Positions 24,145-33,750 of a DNA stretch of 64,000 nt are shown here, in pieces. The notes below the pieces were generated by a model. The model did no database searches. It had not been told where the DNA came from and saw only the letters and a program-made list of their open reading frames with translations. Each line of letters starts with the position of its first letter. Within the stretch, counting starts at the first letter, position 1. This DNA is from Bradymonas sediminis (GTDB lineage: Bacteria > Myxococcota_A > Bradymonadia > Bradymonadales > Bradymonadaceae): positions 534,001-598,000 of the forward strand of contig NZ_CP030032.1 in the NCBI RefSeq assembly GCF_003258315.1. Reading direction: 5' to 3'. A program made the position numbers and the translations under genes.

Positions 24145-27100
24145 ATGACACGCTACGCCGCGCTCGCCGCGCTGACCCTCTTCGCTCTCGGCTGTCCAGG
24201 AATCGACCGTGGCTCTGACGCCGACGCCGGCGCGGCGTACGAGCGCGTCTCGATGCCCGTTCACTGCTGGTCGACGCTTCCCGCCGCCGGGCTTTTCCCG
24301 CTCGCCGGCGACGATCTGGTCGCGTCCTACGCGAACTTGACGTTTATCTCCCACGACGAGGGCCGCACTTTCGAGCGCACCGTCGGCACGATGGTTCGCC
24401 CCGACGTCACCTACCGCTCCGGTCTGGCTGCCTCGTTGGGGGTCTTCCCCATCGGAGTTGACGGCGACTTCGTCAGCCTCTCGGGTCTGTACGGCGCCTC
24501 GCGACTGGCCGGCCCGGAGGACACGTTCAGGGGCGACGAATGGCTCGTTGTGTCGCACGAGGGTGTGACCCGGGATCTGCTCGGTAAAGAGGCGTCGTTC
24601 ACGCTTGCAAACGGAACCAAGGCCGGGTTTGTGTGGGAAGTGTCCGATGCGCTGCGCATCGCCGGCGAAGGCGTCTTTTTGTACGCATCGCACGACCAGG
24701 GCCAAAGCTGGGAGGTCATCGGTTGGCGCGTGGAGCGCAACGGCTATCCGACGATCCGGGAGGACGTCGGCGTCGCCGTGCTCGCGTTTCGCGACGATCT
24801 TGCCATCGTCAGCGACCACCGACTCTCGAACCGCCACTACGCCGTTCGACCCGGCGAGAAGCCGGTGGATCTCGGCATCGGCGCGTCCATCGGGCGCGAC
24901 ATCGACTTCCTGACCACCGACGTCGGCTTCTACGAAGACGGCATCATCTTCGTTACCAGCCCAGAAGGCGGCCGTCAGATCGTCGCGCAAAATATCGACG
25001 GCAGCGACCGGCGCACCTGGGCTTATCCCGCCGGTGCCGCGGCCAACGTCGACTTCGTCGAGGACACCGAAGGCACCCTGTGGATGCTGCCTCGCTATAT
25101 CTCGTTCACGGGCGAAAAGCCTGTCATCGTTCGCTTTCGAGCCGGCGCCGAGGGGCCCGAGATCGTCGACCTGGACTTCGGTCCCGCAGGGTTCGCCGGG
25201 GTCGAAGCGGCGGTCGCGCGCGCCGACGGGCGGCTTCTTTTTAGCGTTCGCCCCGATGCAAAATCCCGCCACTTCTCAAGCACGATGCTCTGCGAAGTCG
25301 GCCCCGGCGTGACCCAAGGTATTGAGCCCCTGGTGGTCGAGCCGCTCTCGGCGGCGCTTGAAAATCCGGGACAGGTCGTTCGGGTCGCCCGGGTCGCAGA
25401 CGGGACCACGGTCAGCGACCGTTTCCACCGAACGCCCGCTGGCAAGGTGTACGCAACCAACGGCAACGCGCTGCGCGTCGGTCCGCCCGATATGCCGCTG
25501 TTGTTCTCGTCGGCGGCCGCGGACTCGCTCCCCGCAGACGGCTCGTTGCCGGCAACGGAAGGCTACCGGCCGGACACGATTCTCTCGGCGTCGGACACGA
25601 TGGTGGAGACCTCGTTCTGGTTTCCCTCCCAGCTCAACGACGCCCAGGCGCCGAGGACTCAATTCGCCTCATGGGACCTGACCACCGGCGAAACGTTGTC
25701 GCGCGGCGAGTTTCCCTTCGGCAACGACCAGGTGTTCAGCGTGCAGGAGGTCTTTGAAAAGCGGCTTTTGACGACCCGATACGGCACCTGGCACAGCGGC
25801 GAGCTGTACAGCATCGGCGACCGCCAGCAGCGCACTAAGCTTCCGCGCGAGCTCATCGTTGGGCAGGGCCACGGCGTGCGCTTCAACAATAGCTACGCCT
25901 ATGAAAGAGCCCTGCAGGCGCAAGATCGGCCCGCCGTCGCCATCCGCTTCAACCCGGCTGCCGAACGGGTGCCCGAGATCAATGATTGTCTGGTGGAGCC
26001 GCCCCTTCCCTCGTACTGCCTGACGCTTGAAGATGCCGACATTGTCGCCGCGCGCTTCGACGCAAACGGCGACCTCTACGTCCTCGACTTTCGCCACGGT
26101 CGGGTGATGCTGCATCCCAAGGGTGCGGGCGCCGACGAGTGGATAAAGGTCGCCGAGGGCTTCGCGTCGCCAAGCGACCTGCGCATCGAATCACGCGATG
26201 GAAAGACCGTCGTTTTGGTCTACGACGCCGACGTCTTCGCGTTTGTCCCGTCGCCCGATCGGGTCGCCGTCGCCTGGCAGCCGCCCGAGGTGCCGGTCTT
26301 TTCGGACGCCGAGCTGGCCGCCGACACCGGCGAGCGTGACCTCTTTGGCTGCATGCTCAGTGGGGGCCCCTGCGTCGACTTTAAGGCGTCGGGCGGCGTG
26401 CTGTCCGGAGACGGCACCCTCTGCATTGGCGGCACCGGTTTCGGCGAGGCAGGGCGGCTTGAGTTCGATGGCGAGGAGGTGCCCACGCTTGGGTGGAGTG
26501 ACTCCGAGGTCTGCTTCTCCGGCACTTCGCTCCCCGCGACTTCCGACGGCCTCCTCACCCTCGTTGCTGCATCGGGGGCCCGCAGCGCGCCCGTTGCGTG
26601 GCACGCGCCAAGCGCGTTCGGTGATTGGCAAATCCCGGCGGTCGTCACCGCCTCGACGCCCATCGTCATCACCGGCAGCAACCTGAAAAACGGCACGGGC
26701 CTGGCGGTTGCGGGCGGCATCTTCGCCAGCGCCACCGACACCCGGGTCGAGCTCTTTGTGCCTGAAACAGGCGAGGTGACCGTATCGATCGGGCAGGCCT
26801 CCACGTCGCGTCGCGTCGAGGTCGTACCCGAGGTTGTAAAGCCATGCCGAGGCGGACCGGCTCAGGGGTGCGAGCTCGTCGCGACCGGACTGGGCAGCGC
26901 AGAGGGCACGGTTAAAATCGCCGGACTTGACGCCGAGGTTCTGGATTGGAGCCCGTCGAGGGTCTCGCTCAATTGGCCTGCGGGGCTTTCTGCCGGCGAC
27001 CAGGCGCTTGAAGTCACCACCGCTTCTGGGCAGTCGGGGCAGTCAACGGCGACTCTTCTGGACAACGACATTCATATCCTCATCGACGGCGCGGGGCTCG

Positions 27101-28329
27101 GCGGCCTGTTGAGCTACGCGCAGGCGCGCCCCGCCCTCACGCCCTTCGGGCTTCTAATGGGCACGAAGTCCTACTCGCAATACACGCCCTACTCGATGCT
27201 CGTGGGCGTGACAGCCGCCGACGAGCCCTGGCGCATGTCGCTTGGCGCGGTGCTTGGCGGCACTGCCGTCCATGTCCTCGAATACGAGGGGGACACGCTG
27301 TTGTTCGGACGCACCAATGGCGGGCTCGTTGCCTATCGGGTCACGGCGCCCGTTGCGCCCGATGTGACGCCAACGCTGACAGAAATCGGAACGGCGAATA
27401 TCGGCTTCACGACCAGCATGGGGCTGGTCGATGGGCGTGTCGTGGCGACGGTCATCGAGGGGGCGCAAACCCGCATCGTCGAACTCCAGATGGACAGCAT
27501 CACCAACCTTGTCATCGGGGTGCGCGACATCGTGCGGCATCCGGCGATGTACGGACAGACGGGCAACGCGCCGGCGGGCCCGGGTGCGTGGGTTGTTTCC
27601 GACGGTGTCTACCTGGGCGAGTGCCGCAACATAATCAAACGTGGCGAGATGCTCTTCGTCCCCATCGCAGACGAGGCGGGCCTGCTGAAAGCGTCCGACG
27701 CGCTCAACGCCGGCGTCGCGCAGCCTGAGTCGCGCGTTCTGGCCTGCTCGACGCTCGCCGACGGTTCGATGGCCTGGGTGCAGCGTGAAGGCTCAGGCGT
27801 CGAGCGCGTGTTGACGTGGAAGCCACAGGACTTGCAAGCGCCTGCCGAGGTTCTGGTGCTGCCGCCGACGCTTCTGGGCGTGGGGCAAACGAGCGACACC
27901 GAGCTTCCCGGCGTGTTGGACCTTCAGCCGGGTGATGGGGGCGACTGGATCTTCCTCTTGGCCAATCGACAGCCGTCGGCCGGTGCGCTCGACCACGGGC
28001 TGACGGTGGCGCGCTGGCAAAGCAGCGACGACACCTGGCACCTGGGAGACGCGTTCGGCATTTCAACGGCGCTCGAGTTTGGCGAGCTGTGTCTCGGCCC
28101 CATGACCACCTGCGCGGACGGGTTCGGCACCCACGGCTGCGGCCCGGCCGCGTGCCCGGTGAGCTCGTCGCGCCAGGAGCAACGCGCGTCGGTCCGCCCG
28201 CAGGCGGGCTACCTGGTTCGCGAGGGCGGGGACGTCCACGTGTTCTACGAGGTCAAGAACACCGAGCGCACGCCGGGGGTGTTGTTTGCGGGGTTCGAAC
28301 TGCAGCACGTTCGGGTGCCGGCGCCATAA
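24145..28329 (+). CDS. large lipoprotein with Asp-box beta-propeller and IPT/TIG-like modules
   Basis: 1394-aa secreted protein of unknown function. Signal peptide with lipobox FALGC, then an Asp-rich linker. Two Asp-box (BNR) motifs are visible: SHDEGRTF at residue 69 and SHDQGQSW at about 182, pointing to a beta-propeller. Residues about 745-975 read as IPT/TIG-like beta sandwiches (LCIGGTGFGEAG; PIVITGSNLKNGTG; ELVATGLGSAEG). A second propeller-like region follows, and the C-terminus has clustered Cys (CLGPMTTCADGFGTHGCGPAACP). Tyr and Asn are coded mostly by TAC and AAC, unlike flanking genes that favour TAT/AAT, suggesting separate ancestry. The true start is supported by the signal peptide. 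Confidence 0.82.
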   Translation: MTRYAALAALTLFALGCPGIDRGSDADAGAAYERVSMPVHCWSTLPAAGLFPLAGDDLVASYANLTFISHDEGRTFERTVGTMVRPDVTYRSGLAASLGVFPIGVDGDFVSLSGLYGASRLAGPEDTFRGDEWLVVSHEGVTRDLLGKEASFTLANGTKAGFVWEVSDALRIAGEGVFLYASHDQGQSWEVIGWRVERNGYPTIREDVGVAVLAFRDDLAIVSDHRLSNRHYAVRPGEKPVDLGIGASIGRDIDFLTTDVGFYEDGIIFVTSPEGGRQIVAQNIDGSDRRTWAYPAGAAANVDFVEDTEGTLWMLPRYISFTGEKPVIVRFRAGAEGPEIVDLDFGPAGFAGVEAAVARADGRLLFSVRPDAKSRHFSSTMLCEVGPGVTQGIEPLVVEPLSAALENPGQVVRVARVADGTTVSDRFHRTPAGKVYATNGNALRVGPPDMPLLFSSAAADSLPADGSLPATEGYRPDTILSASDTMVETSFWFPSQLNDAQAPRTQFASWDLTTGETLSRGEFPFGNDQVFSVQEVFEKRLLTTRYGTWHSGELYSIGDRQQRTKLPRELIVGQGHGVRFNNSYAYERALQAQDRPAVAIRFNPAAERVPEINDCLVEPPLPSYCLTLEDADIVAARFDANGDLYVLDFRHGRVMLHPKGAGADEWIKVAEGFASPSDLRIESRDGKTVVLVYDADVFAFVPSPDRVAVAWQPPEVPVFSDAELAADTGERDLFGCMLSGGPCVDFKASGGVLSGDGTLCIGGTGFGEAGRLEFDGEEVPTLGWSDSEVCFSGTSLPATSDGLLTLVAASGARSAPVAWHAPSAFGDWQIPAVVTASTPIVITGSNLKNGTGLAVAGGIFASATDTRVELFVPETGEVTVSIGQASTSRRVEVVPEVVKPCRGGPAQGCELVATGLGSAEGTVKIAGLDAEVLDWSPSRVSLNWPAGLSAGDQALEVTTASGQSGQSTATLLDNDIHILIDGAGLGGLLSYAQARPALTPFGLLMGTKSYSQYTPYSMLVGVTAADEPWRMSLGAVLGGTAVHVLEYEGDTLLFGRTNGGLVAYRVTAPVAPDVTPTLTEIGTANIGFTTSMGLVDGRVVATVIEGAQTRIVELQMDSITNLVIGVRDIVRHPAMYGQTGNAPAGPGAWVVSDGVYLGECRNIIKRGEMLFVPIADEAGLLKASDALNAGVAQPESRVLACSTLADGSMAWVQREGSGVERVLTWKPQDLQAPAEVLVLPPTLLGVGQTSDTELPGVLDLQPGDGGDWIFLLANRQPSAGALDHGLTVARWQSSDDTWHLGDAFGISTALEFGELCLGPMTTCADGFGTHGCGPAACPVSSSRQEQRASVRPQAGYLVREGGDVHVFYEVKNTERTPGVLFAGFELQHVRVPAP

Positions 28330-28464
28330 AAAAAGCCCGGCCCGCTGTGAGCCACAGGGCATCGATGCGCCCAGGTGGGCATGGGCCTGCTCCGCGACGC
28401 AGCGGTGTCTACCTTCCTAATTATGAACGTAATAATTTAGTCATAACTAAGTGAGGATGGTGCG

Positions 28465-29340
28465 ATGCGACGACATCATGGGGGGCTGTCAGGTGGATTT
28501 TTGGGCATCGTCACAGGCGTGCTCTGCGCGGGCGCGACGCTGGCGGGGCTGGGGTGTCAGTCCGAGGTCCAGGTGCGCGAAGAGCCGATCGCGTTGCGTC
28601 CGCCGGCCGAGCTGGTCGAGCGGGTCAACGGGGCGCAGGCCGATTTTATCGGCGCGATGAGCAGCGTCGCTACCGATTACGACCGCGTTATTTGCGCAGA
28701 TGCGCGTGCAGAGAGCGCGCGGGGGTTCGGGCGCCAGGCCCTCGCCGAGGCCACGCTTGAGGTCGCGCGGGCCCGGGGCGAGGCCAGGCGCGCCACGAGC
28801 GCGCGAGGCGGTGGTCCGGCCGGGCAGGGCGACGGCATCACGATGATCGAGGAGCCCGCCGAAGAGGCGCGCTCCGGGCTTCATTGGCAATGCGTGCAGG
28901 CCGACGCGCAGCCCGAGTGCGTCAAGGCGACCGCGAATATCGTCGCGCGGCGGGTGTATCTGGAGCGGGTGGATGGCTATGACCTCGACCCCCTGGTCGT
29001 CAGCGATATCCTGGAGGCCTTCGCGGCCGATCTTCGCTGGGCGGGTGACTTTATGAGTCAGGCGGACACCGCGCCGGATGCTCTTGACGCGATCCGCAAG
29101 GGCTGTGAGGCCGGCGATAGCCCGCTGGCGGGCTATTTGGAAGGGGCCCTTGAGACCAATAATGTCGCGCGTCGCGCCGGGCTCACTCAGCTGCAAAGCG
29201 ATCTGGTGGGCGAGGAGGCCGACCTCTGCAGCGCGCTGCCTGCGTTCTATAGCCGCACGATTCAGGACCTCGGCACAAGCCTCGCCCAGCACAGCCGCAC
29301 CCGCTATTGCGTGAATCGACCGTGGGCGATTTTGGAATAG
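28465..29340 (+). CDS. uncharacterised lipoprotein
   Basis: 291-aa predicted lipoprotein: signal with lipobox LAGLGC (about residue 31) and a mature region rich in Ala/Arg/Glu with six Cys (for example HWQCVQADAQPECV, RKGCEAG, ADLCSAL, TRYCVNR), probably paired as disulfides in the envelope. No domain recognised. A GAGGA site lies 9 nt before ATG 28465. The upstream 135 bp hold an AT-rich stretch but no clear promoter. Confidence 0.65.
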   Translation: MRRHHGGLSGGFLGIVTGVLCAGATLAGLGCQSEVQVREEPIALRPPAELVERVNGAQADFIGAMSSVATDYDRVICADARAESARGFGRQALAEATLEVARARGEARRATSARGGGPAGQGDGITMIEEPAEEARSGLHWQCVQADAQPECVKATANIVARRVYLERVDGYDLDPLVVSDILEAFAADLRWAGDFMSQADTAPDALDAIRKGCEAGDSPLAGYLEGALETNNVARRAGLTQLQSDLVGEEADLCSALPAFYSRTIQDLGTSLAQHSRTRYCVNRPWAILE

Positions 29341-29455
29341 GTCGGCCGATTTGGGATATGCTGCGGCGCGCTTTGGGGAATCGCGTGATTTAATGCTATA
29401 GAAAGCGAGCGCGATGAGGATAAGCCGATCGCCATAACCGCAGCGAATTTCGATC

Positions 29456-30190
29456 TTGAACGACCTCCCGACTTCAAATTCTGGTTGCCTCCGGGGCTTG
29501 CTCCTGATGGGCCTGGTCGGCCTATGCCTGGGGTGGGGCGCTAATCAGTTGATGGTCTGGGCGCTGGAGAAGCAGTCCGAGCAGTGGACGGGCTCCTCGG
29601 CGCTGGCGAAGTTCCTGCCGAGCCCCGCCACGCCTCAACCCGAAGCGTCCGTCGAATTTGCGCCCGGGATTGTTCAGGAGCAGGAATTCCCGGCCGAGGA
29701 GTGGGTGGACGATAGTGCCCTCAGGGCGGACGAGCGGGCGGATGCCCCGGCGCCCGCCGCCGCGCCGGCTTCCCGCGAGGCTTCGCCCAAAGCTGCGCGC
29801 GCGCCCAACGGCGCTGCCAAGAAATCCTCCAAAGACCCGGCTGCGCCGGCTTCCAAGCCCTCCGTTCCAACTCGGGGCTTTACGGCGAATCGAGAAGCCC
29901 TTAGAACTCAGTTCAAGAAGGCCTCGGACCTCTACGCTCACGGGCACTATCTGCCCAATGAGGAGAATGGGGTGCGGCGCGGCCTGCGTTTTGCCAGGGT
30001 TGCGCCCGGCGGAGTCTTCGCCAGCCTCGGCTTTCGCGAGGGCGATATCGTCCTGTCCGTCAACGGCGCGCCGCTTAATAGTCAGGGCGATGTCTTGGCT
30101 AATTTTGAAAAAATGCGCAAAATGGATGTCCTGAATTTCCGTCTCGAGCGAGACGGCAAACCACTTAAGCATCGTTATATTTTGAAATAA
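29456..30190 (+). CDS. PDZ-domain membrane protein, GspC-like
   Basis: 244-aa protein with a single N-terminal helix (about residues 11-31), a Pro/Ala-rich linker (about 45-145) and a C-terminal PDZ/HR-like domain (GLRFARVAPGGVFASLGFREGDIVLSVNGAPLNSQGDVLANFEKMRK). This layout matches the inner-membrane GspC subunit of type II secretion, but no other gsp gene is nearby, so the assignment stays at the architecture level. The start is a TTG (29456) with no clear ribosome site, so the exact N-terminus is uncertain. Confidence 0.7.
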   Translation: MNDLPTSNSGCLRGLLLMGLVGLCLGWGANQLMVWALEKQSEQWTGSSALAKFLPSPATPQPEASVEFAPGIVQEQEFPAEEWVDDSALRADERADAPAPAAAPASREASPKAARAPNGAAKKSSKDPAAPASKPSVPTRGFTANREALRTQFKKASDLYAHGHYLPNEENGVRRGLRFARVAPGGVFASLGFREGDIVLSVNGAPLNSQGDVLANFEKMRKMDVLNFRLERDGKPLKHRYILK

Positions 30191-30235
30191 CACCTACTTC
30201 AGTCCCAAACCCAAACCCAAACCAGAGAGAATCTT

Positions 30236-30559
30236 ATGAAGCATGTCATCCCCCACGGACTCAGCATCGGACTCGCCGAAAAAGCCACCCACAAAGCGCT
30301 GGAGACCTATGCCGAGAAATTCGCGCAATATAACGCGAAGGTCGATTGGCAGGGCGAGCGCAAGGCGACGGTTTCTTTTTCGGTCAAAGGCGTCTCGCTG
30401 AGCGGCGACGTCGAAGTCGACGAGAATAATATCGCCCTCGATATGAGCGTTCCCTTCTTGCTTAAGCCCTTCCAGAAGAAGGCTGTCGCGGTGGTCGATG
30501 AGCAGGTGAAGGATTGGATCGGTCGGGCCAAAGCCGGCGAGTTGGATGACGAAGCCTGA
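30236..30559 (+). CDS. polyhydroxyalkanoic-acid-system-type small protein
   Basis: 107-aa protein matching the PHA-granule-associated family (conserved HGLSIGLAEKATHKALETYAEKF opening, and the block FLLKPFQKKAVAVVDEQVKDWI). Members occur in species with and without polyhydroxyalkanoate; the function is unproven. It is short, lacks a signal peptide and is probably cytosolic. No PHA synthase is in the window. It lies 49 bp before hisS, in the same direction. Confidence 0.8.
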   Translation: MKHVIPHGLSIGLAEKATHKALETYAEKFAQYNAKVDWQGERKATVSFSVKGVSLSGDVEVDENNIALDMSVPFLLKPFQKKAVAVVDEQVKDWIGRAKAGELDDEA

Positions 30560-30608
30560 TTTAGTGCGCAGCGAATTTCCTTTAGTTATTGCCGAGTTAT
30601 CTTAGAAA

Positions 30609-32009
30609 ATGGCCCAAATATCTACAAAACCCGCCAGCGGGATGCGCGATTTTCTTCCCGCGCAGGCGCGTCGTCGTAATCATGTCTTCGGGATTATCCG
30701 CGAGGTCTATGAGTCCTATGGTTTCGAGCCGCTCGAGACCCCGTCGATGGAGCGGCTGAGCACGCTGCTTGGGAAATATGGAGACGAGGGGGACCAGCTT
30801 GTCTTCAAGGTCATGAAGCGCGGCAATAAATTTGAGAAAGCCCGCAACCGCTGCCAGGGCGGCGAGGACCTCAGCGAGGTCGACTTCGCCGATATGGGAT
30901 TGCGCTACGATTTGACCGTGCCGCTGGCGCGGATCGTGGCGCAATACCAAAACGATCTGCCCGCGATCTTTAAGCGCTATCAAATGGCGCCGGTCTGGCG
31001 GGCGGATCGGCCGCAGCGCGGGCGGTTTCGGGAGTTTTATCAATGTGACGTCGACGTCATCGGGTCGACCTCGATGACCGTCGAGGCCGAAGTCGCCGGG
31101 GCGCTGAGCGAAGTCCTGGGGCGGCTGGGCTTTGAGAAATTTCGGATTCATATCAACCATCGCCAGCTGCTCGACGCGATGCTCGACAACGCGGGCGTGC
31201 CGGCGAAGCTTCGCCAGGATGCGCTGGTCGCCATCGATAAGATGGATAAGATCGGGGTCGAAGGCGTGGTCAAAGAGCTCAATGAGCGCGGGCTCTCACA
31301 GTCCGCGATCGACGGCTTGATGCCGCTATTGGAGCAGGCCGCCGAGCCGGCTGCCCAGGTCGGAGAGTTCGATAATGAGGCGACGCTGGCGGCGCTCGAG
31401 GCCCAGGTCGGGCATCTCGAATCCGGGCAGACGGCGCTGCGGGAGTTGAGAAATGTGCTGGCGTTCGCCTCGGCGGGGCCGGCCGCAGACCACCTCTATT
31501 TGGACCCGTCGCTGGCGCGCGGGCTCTCGTATTATACGGGGCCGATCTTCGAGATTCGCAGCGATGACTTCGCCGGAAGCCTCGGCGGCGGCGGTCGCTA
31601 CGACGACCTCATCGGCATGTTTAGCAAGCGCAGCATGCCGGCGTGTGGGTTCTCGCTGGGGATCGAGCGTATCCTGGTGTTGCTTGAGGAGCGCGGGTTT
31701 ATGGCGGAGCAGAGCGCCGGCGCAGACGTGCTGGTGACCCTGTGGAATGACGACTTTACGCCCAATAGCTTCCGCCTGCTCAATGAGTTTCGCCAGGCGG
31801 GGCTTCGCGCGGATCTCTACCCAGATAACGACCGCATGGGCAAGCAATTCGGCTACGCCGACGAGCGCAGCATCCCATTCGTCGCGATCCTCGCCCCCGA
31901 TGAATTGGAGCAGGGCGTGGTGGCGATCAAAGATATGAAGTCCGGCGAGCAGGAAAAGGTCGCTCGCGCGGACGTATCGGAGTGGATTCGGGCGCGGCTG
32001 GCCGAATAA
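30609..32009 (+). CDS. hisS: histidyl-tRNA synthetase
   Basis: Class II aminoacyl-tRNA synthetase that charges tRNA-His (466 aa, slightly long). Motifs: GMRDFLP at the start, RYDLTVPLAR (class II motif 2 region), WRADRPQRGRFREFYQCDVDVIG, ARGLSYYTGPIFEI and GGGRYDDLIG (motif 3 region), then the anticodon-binding domain from about residue 375. The stop lies only 4 bp from the stop of the convergent gene 32014-33750. No clear terminator is seen between them. Confidence 0.96.
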   Translation: MAQISTKPASGMRDFLPAQARRRNHVFGIIREVYESYGFEPLETPSMERLSTLLGKYGDEGDQLVFKVMKRGNKFEKARNRCQGGEDLSEVDFADMGLRYDLTVPLARIVAQYQNDLPAIFKRYQMAPVWRADRPQRGRFREFYQCDVDVIGSTSMTVEAEVAGALSEVLGRLGFEKFRIHINHRQLLDAMLDNAGVPAKLRQDALVAIDKMDKIGVEGVVKELNERGLSQSAIDGLMPLLEQAAEPAAQVGEFDNEATLAALEAQVGHLESGQTALRELRNVLAFASAGPAADHLYLDPSLARGLSYYTGPIFEIRSDDFAGSLGGGGRYDDLIGMFSKRSMPACGFSLGIERILVLLEERGFMAEQSAGADVLVTLWNDDFTPNSFRLLNEFRQAGLRADLYPDNDRMGKQFGYADERSIPFVAILAPDELEQGVVAIKDMKSGEQEKVARADVSEWIRARLAE

Positions 32010-32013
32010 TCAA

Positions 32014-33750
32014 TCAGCCGAAGAGATCGCCCAGCTCGTCGAGCCCATCGGCGAGCTGCTCGCCGGCCTGCTGGGCGTTGGCGGCGCGGGTGTCTAGGGC
32101 GCGCGGCCAGGCGAGCAACTCCTCCAGCAGCAACTCCTCAATCGTGTCGACGGTGCTCGGGCCAATGCCCCGCGCGTTTTGCAGCGTGGTCCGCGACATC
32201 GGCAAATCCCCGAGCGTGAACACCTCTTTTTCTTCCCCCTCATTCCACTCAATCATCGCCTGCTCGAGCTTTTTTAGGCGGCCTTTAAGCGGCGCCAAAA
32301 AGTCGCGAACGGGGCGCGCCTCGATCGTGTCTGCGAAGAGGTCGCGGGCGACCTTGCGCGCCTCCGAGTAGTCGGGCAGGCGCAGATTATACCCTTTTAA
32401 ATGATGGGCGGCGCGCGGCTTTTTGGCGGCCGGGTTCTTTGGGGCGTCGGTGTCTTCGCGAAGCGCGCGCTGGGCTTTGATCAGGCTGACCCAGCGCATG
32501 CGGGCGAGGTGGCGGGTGACGCTATCCTCGAACTCTTGTTGCAGTTGTTTGTGGCGATCCTCGAGTGATTTTCGCGCGCGAGAGATCGGGATATGCGGCT
32601 TAAGTTGCGTCTTCTCAAGCCACTCGTCGCCCAGGTCGAGTAACTCGATCGGCTGGCTGGGCAGCGGGGGGAATTCGCTCAGATCTATCTCCAGATCGTG
32701 GTCGACGTTCAACCAATCCAGGAGGTCTTCGTCACTGGCGATGCGCCGAAGCGACTCAAGCTCGACGGAGTCGCTGCTATAATAATTGACGCGCTGCTCG
32801 ACGGAGTAGCGCATAAAGTCAAACCACTCCAATAGCTCGGCGCGCTCCGCCTCGCCGCAGGCCTGCGCGATCTTAATGTGCCAGAGATGCTTGTCCGGCC
32901 CGGAGGCCAGCGCGATGCGCCGGGTTAGCTCCGTGAAAAAGCGCTCGGGGAAGGTCTGGCGAAGGCGGACCGGTAAGAAATAGAATTTATCGAGGCCGCA
33001 GAGCCCGTAGTCTGGCGAGGTCAATTGCGTGAGGATATCGCGCTCATAATCATCGCGCATGAATTCGAATTTCCGGGGGCTGACCTCGCCGTGCCACCCG
33101 CGGCGCGCCTCGACGCGCTTGAGGCGCGCGCCTGCTTGAGGGGGCATCTCCATCGAGAAGATCAGGGCCGCGCACCCGGCTAAATTCTCTTGAAGGCTGG
33201 CGGAGTTAGCGATCTGCAGGCGGTCGAGATCGACCAGCCATCCGGCGCGGATATCGCCGAGCTTGGCGCTGACGGGAATGCCGTCGGTGTCGGTGATGAC
33301 GCGCACGCGGGAGGGCGAATAGGTCGGGGCGTCATTCGCGTTCTCATCGCGGTCGGGCAGGCCGATCGCTCGCCATGAGAAGCCGTCGCGCCCGTCGGAG
33401 TCATCGCCCACGCATTCCCAGGCGGCGAAGGGCGAGGCCATGATTTGCTCGCGCATCGCGCGCATATCCTGGCGCACCAGATAGTGAAATTGGCGCACGA
33501 AGACGCGGCGTTTTCCGAGCACGCTGTCGGCGGCGAAGAACGCGTAATTGCTCAAGAAATGATGCGCCACCGAGTTCGAACGCAGGTGCGGCGCGACCCG
33601 CAGGGTCGCCACCACGCGCCGAAGCGTGTCAATGCCGAGCTCCTGCGCGGCGGTGTTATAGGCGTTCACGCAATGGCGGCGCAGCACGCCGGTCATTTGA
33701 ATCGTGGTGTTAAGCGCGACGTTTTTTGATGTGTTTTTCCAGCGACTCAT
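32014..33750 (-). CDS. uncharacterised protein coupled to the malate synthase gene
   Basis: 578-aa cytosolic protein with no known family recognised. It lacks a signal peptide and strong membrane segments. Residues about 520-560 (LGDLPMSRTTLQNARGIGPSTVDTIEELLLEELL) look like a helix-hairpin-helix or RNA-polymerase alpha-CTD-type fold, which may bind DNA or protein. The rest is helical and charged. The gene starts inside the stop of the upstream malate synthase gene (ATGA, 33747-33750), so translation should be coupled and the products probably act together. It has no counterpart elsewhere in the window. Confidence 0.7.
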   Translation of the reverse strand: MSRWKNTSKNVALNTTIQMTGVLRRHCVNAYNTAAQELGIDTLRRVVATLRVAPHLRSNSVAHHFLSNYAFFAADSVLGKRRVFVRQFHYLVRQDMRAMREQIMASPFAAWECVGDDSDGRDGFSWRAIGLPDRDENANDAPTYSPSRVRVITDTDGIPVSAKLGDIRAGWLVDLDRLQIANSASLQENLAGCAALIFSMEMPPQAGARLKRVEARRGWHGEVSPRKFEFMRDDYERDILTQLTSPDYGLCGLDKFYFLPVRLRQTFPERFFTELTRRIALASGPDKHLWHIKIAQACGEAERAELLEWFDFMRYSVEQRVNYYSSDSVELESLRRIASDEDLLDWLNVDHDLEIDLSEFPPLPSQPIELLDLGDEWLEKTQLKPHIPISRARKSLEDRHKQLQQEFEDSVTRHLARMRWVSLIKAQRALREDTDAPKNPAAKKPRAAHHLKGYNLRLPDYSEARKVARDLFADTIEARPVRDFLAPLKGRLKKLEQAMIEWNEGEEKEVFTLGDLPMSRTTLQNARGIGPSTVDTIEELLLEELLAWPRALDTRAANAQQAGEQLADGLDELGDLFG

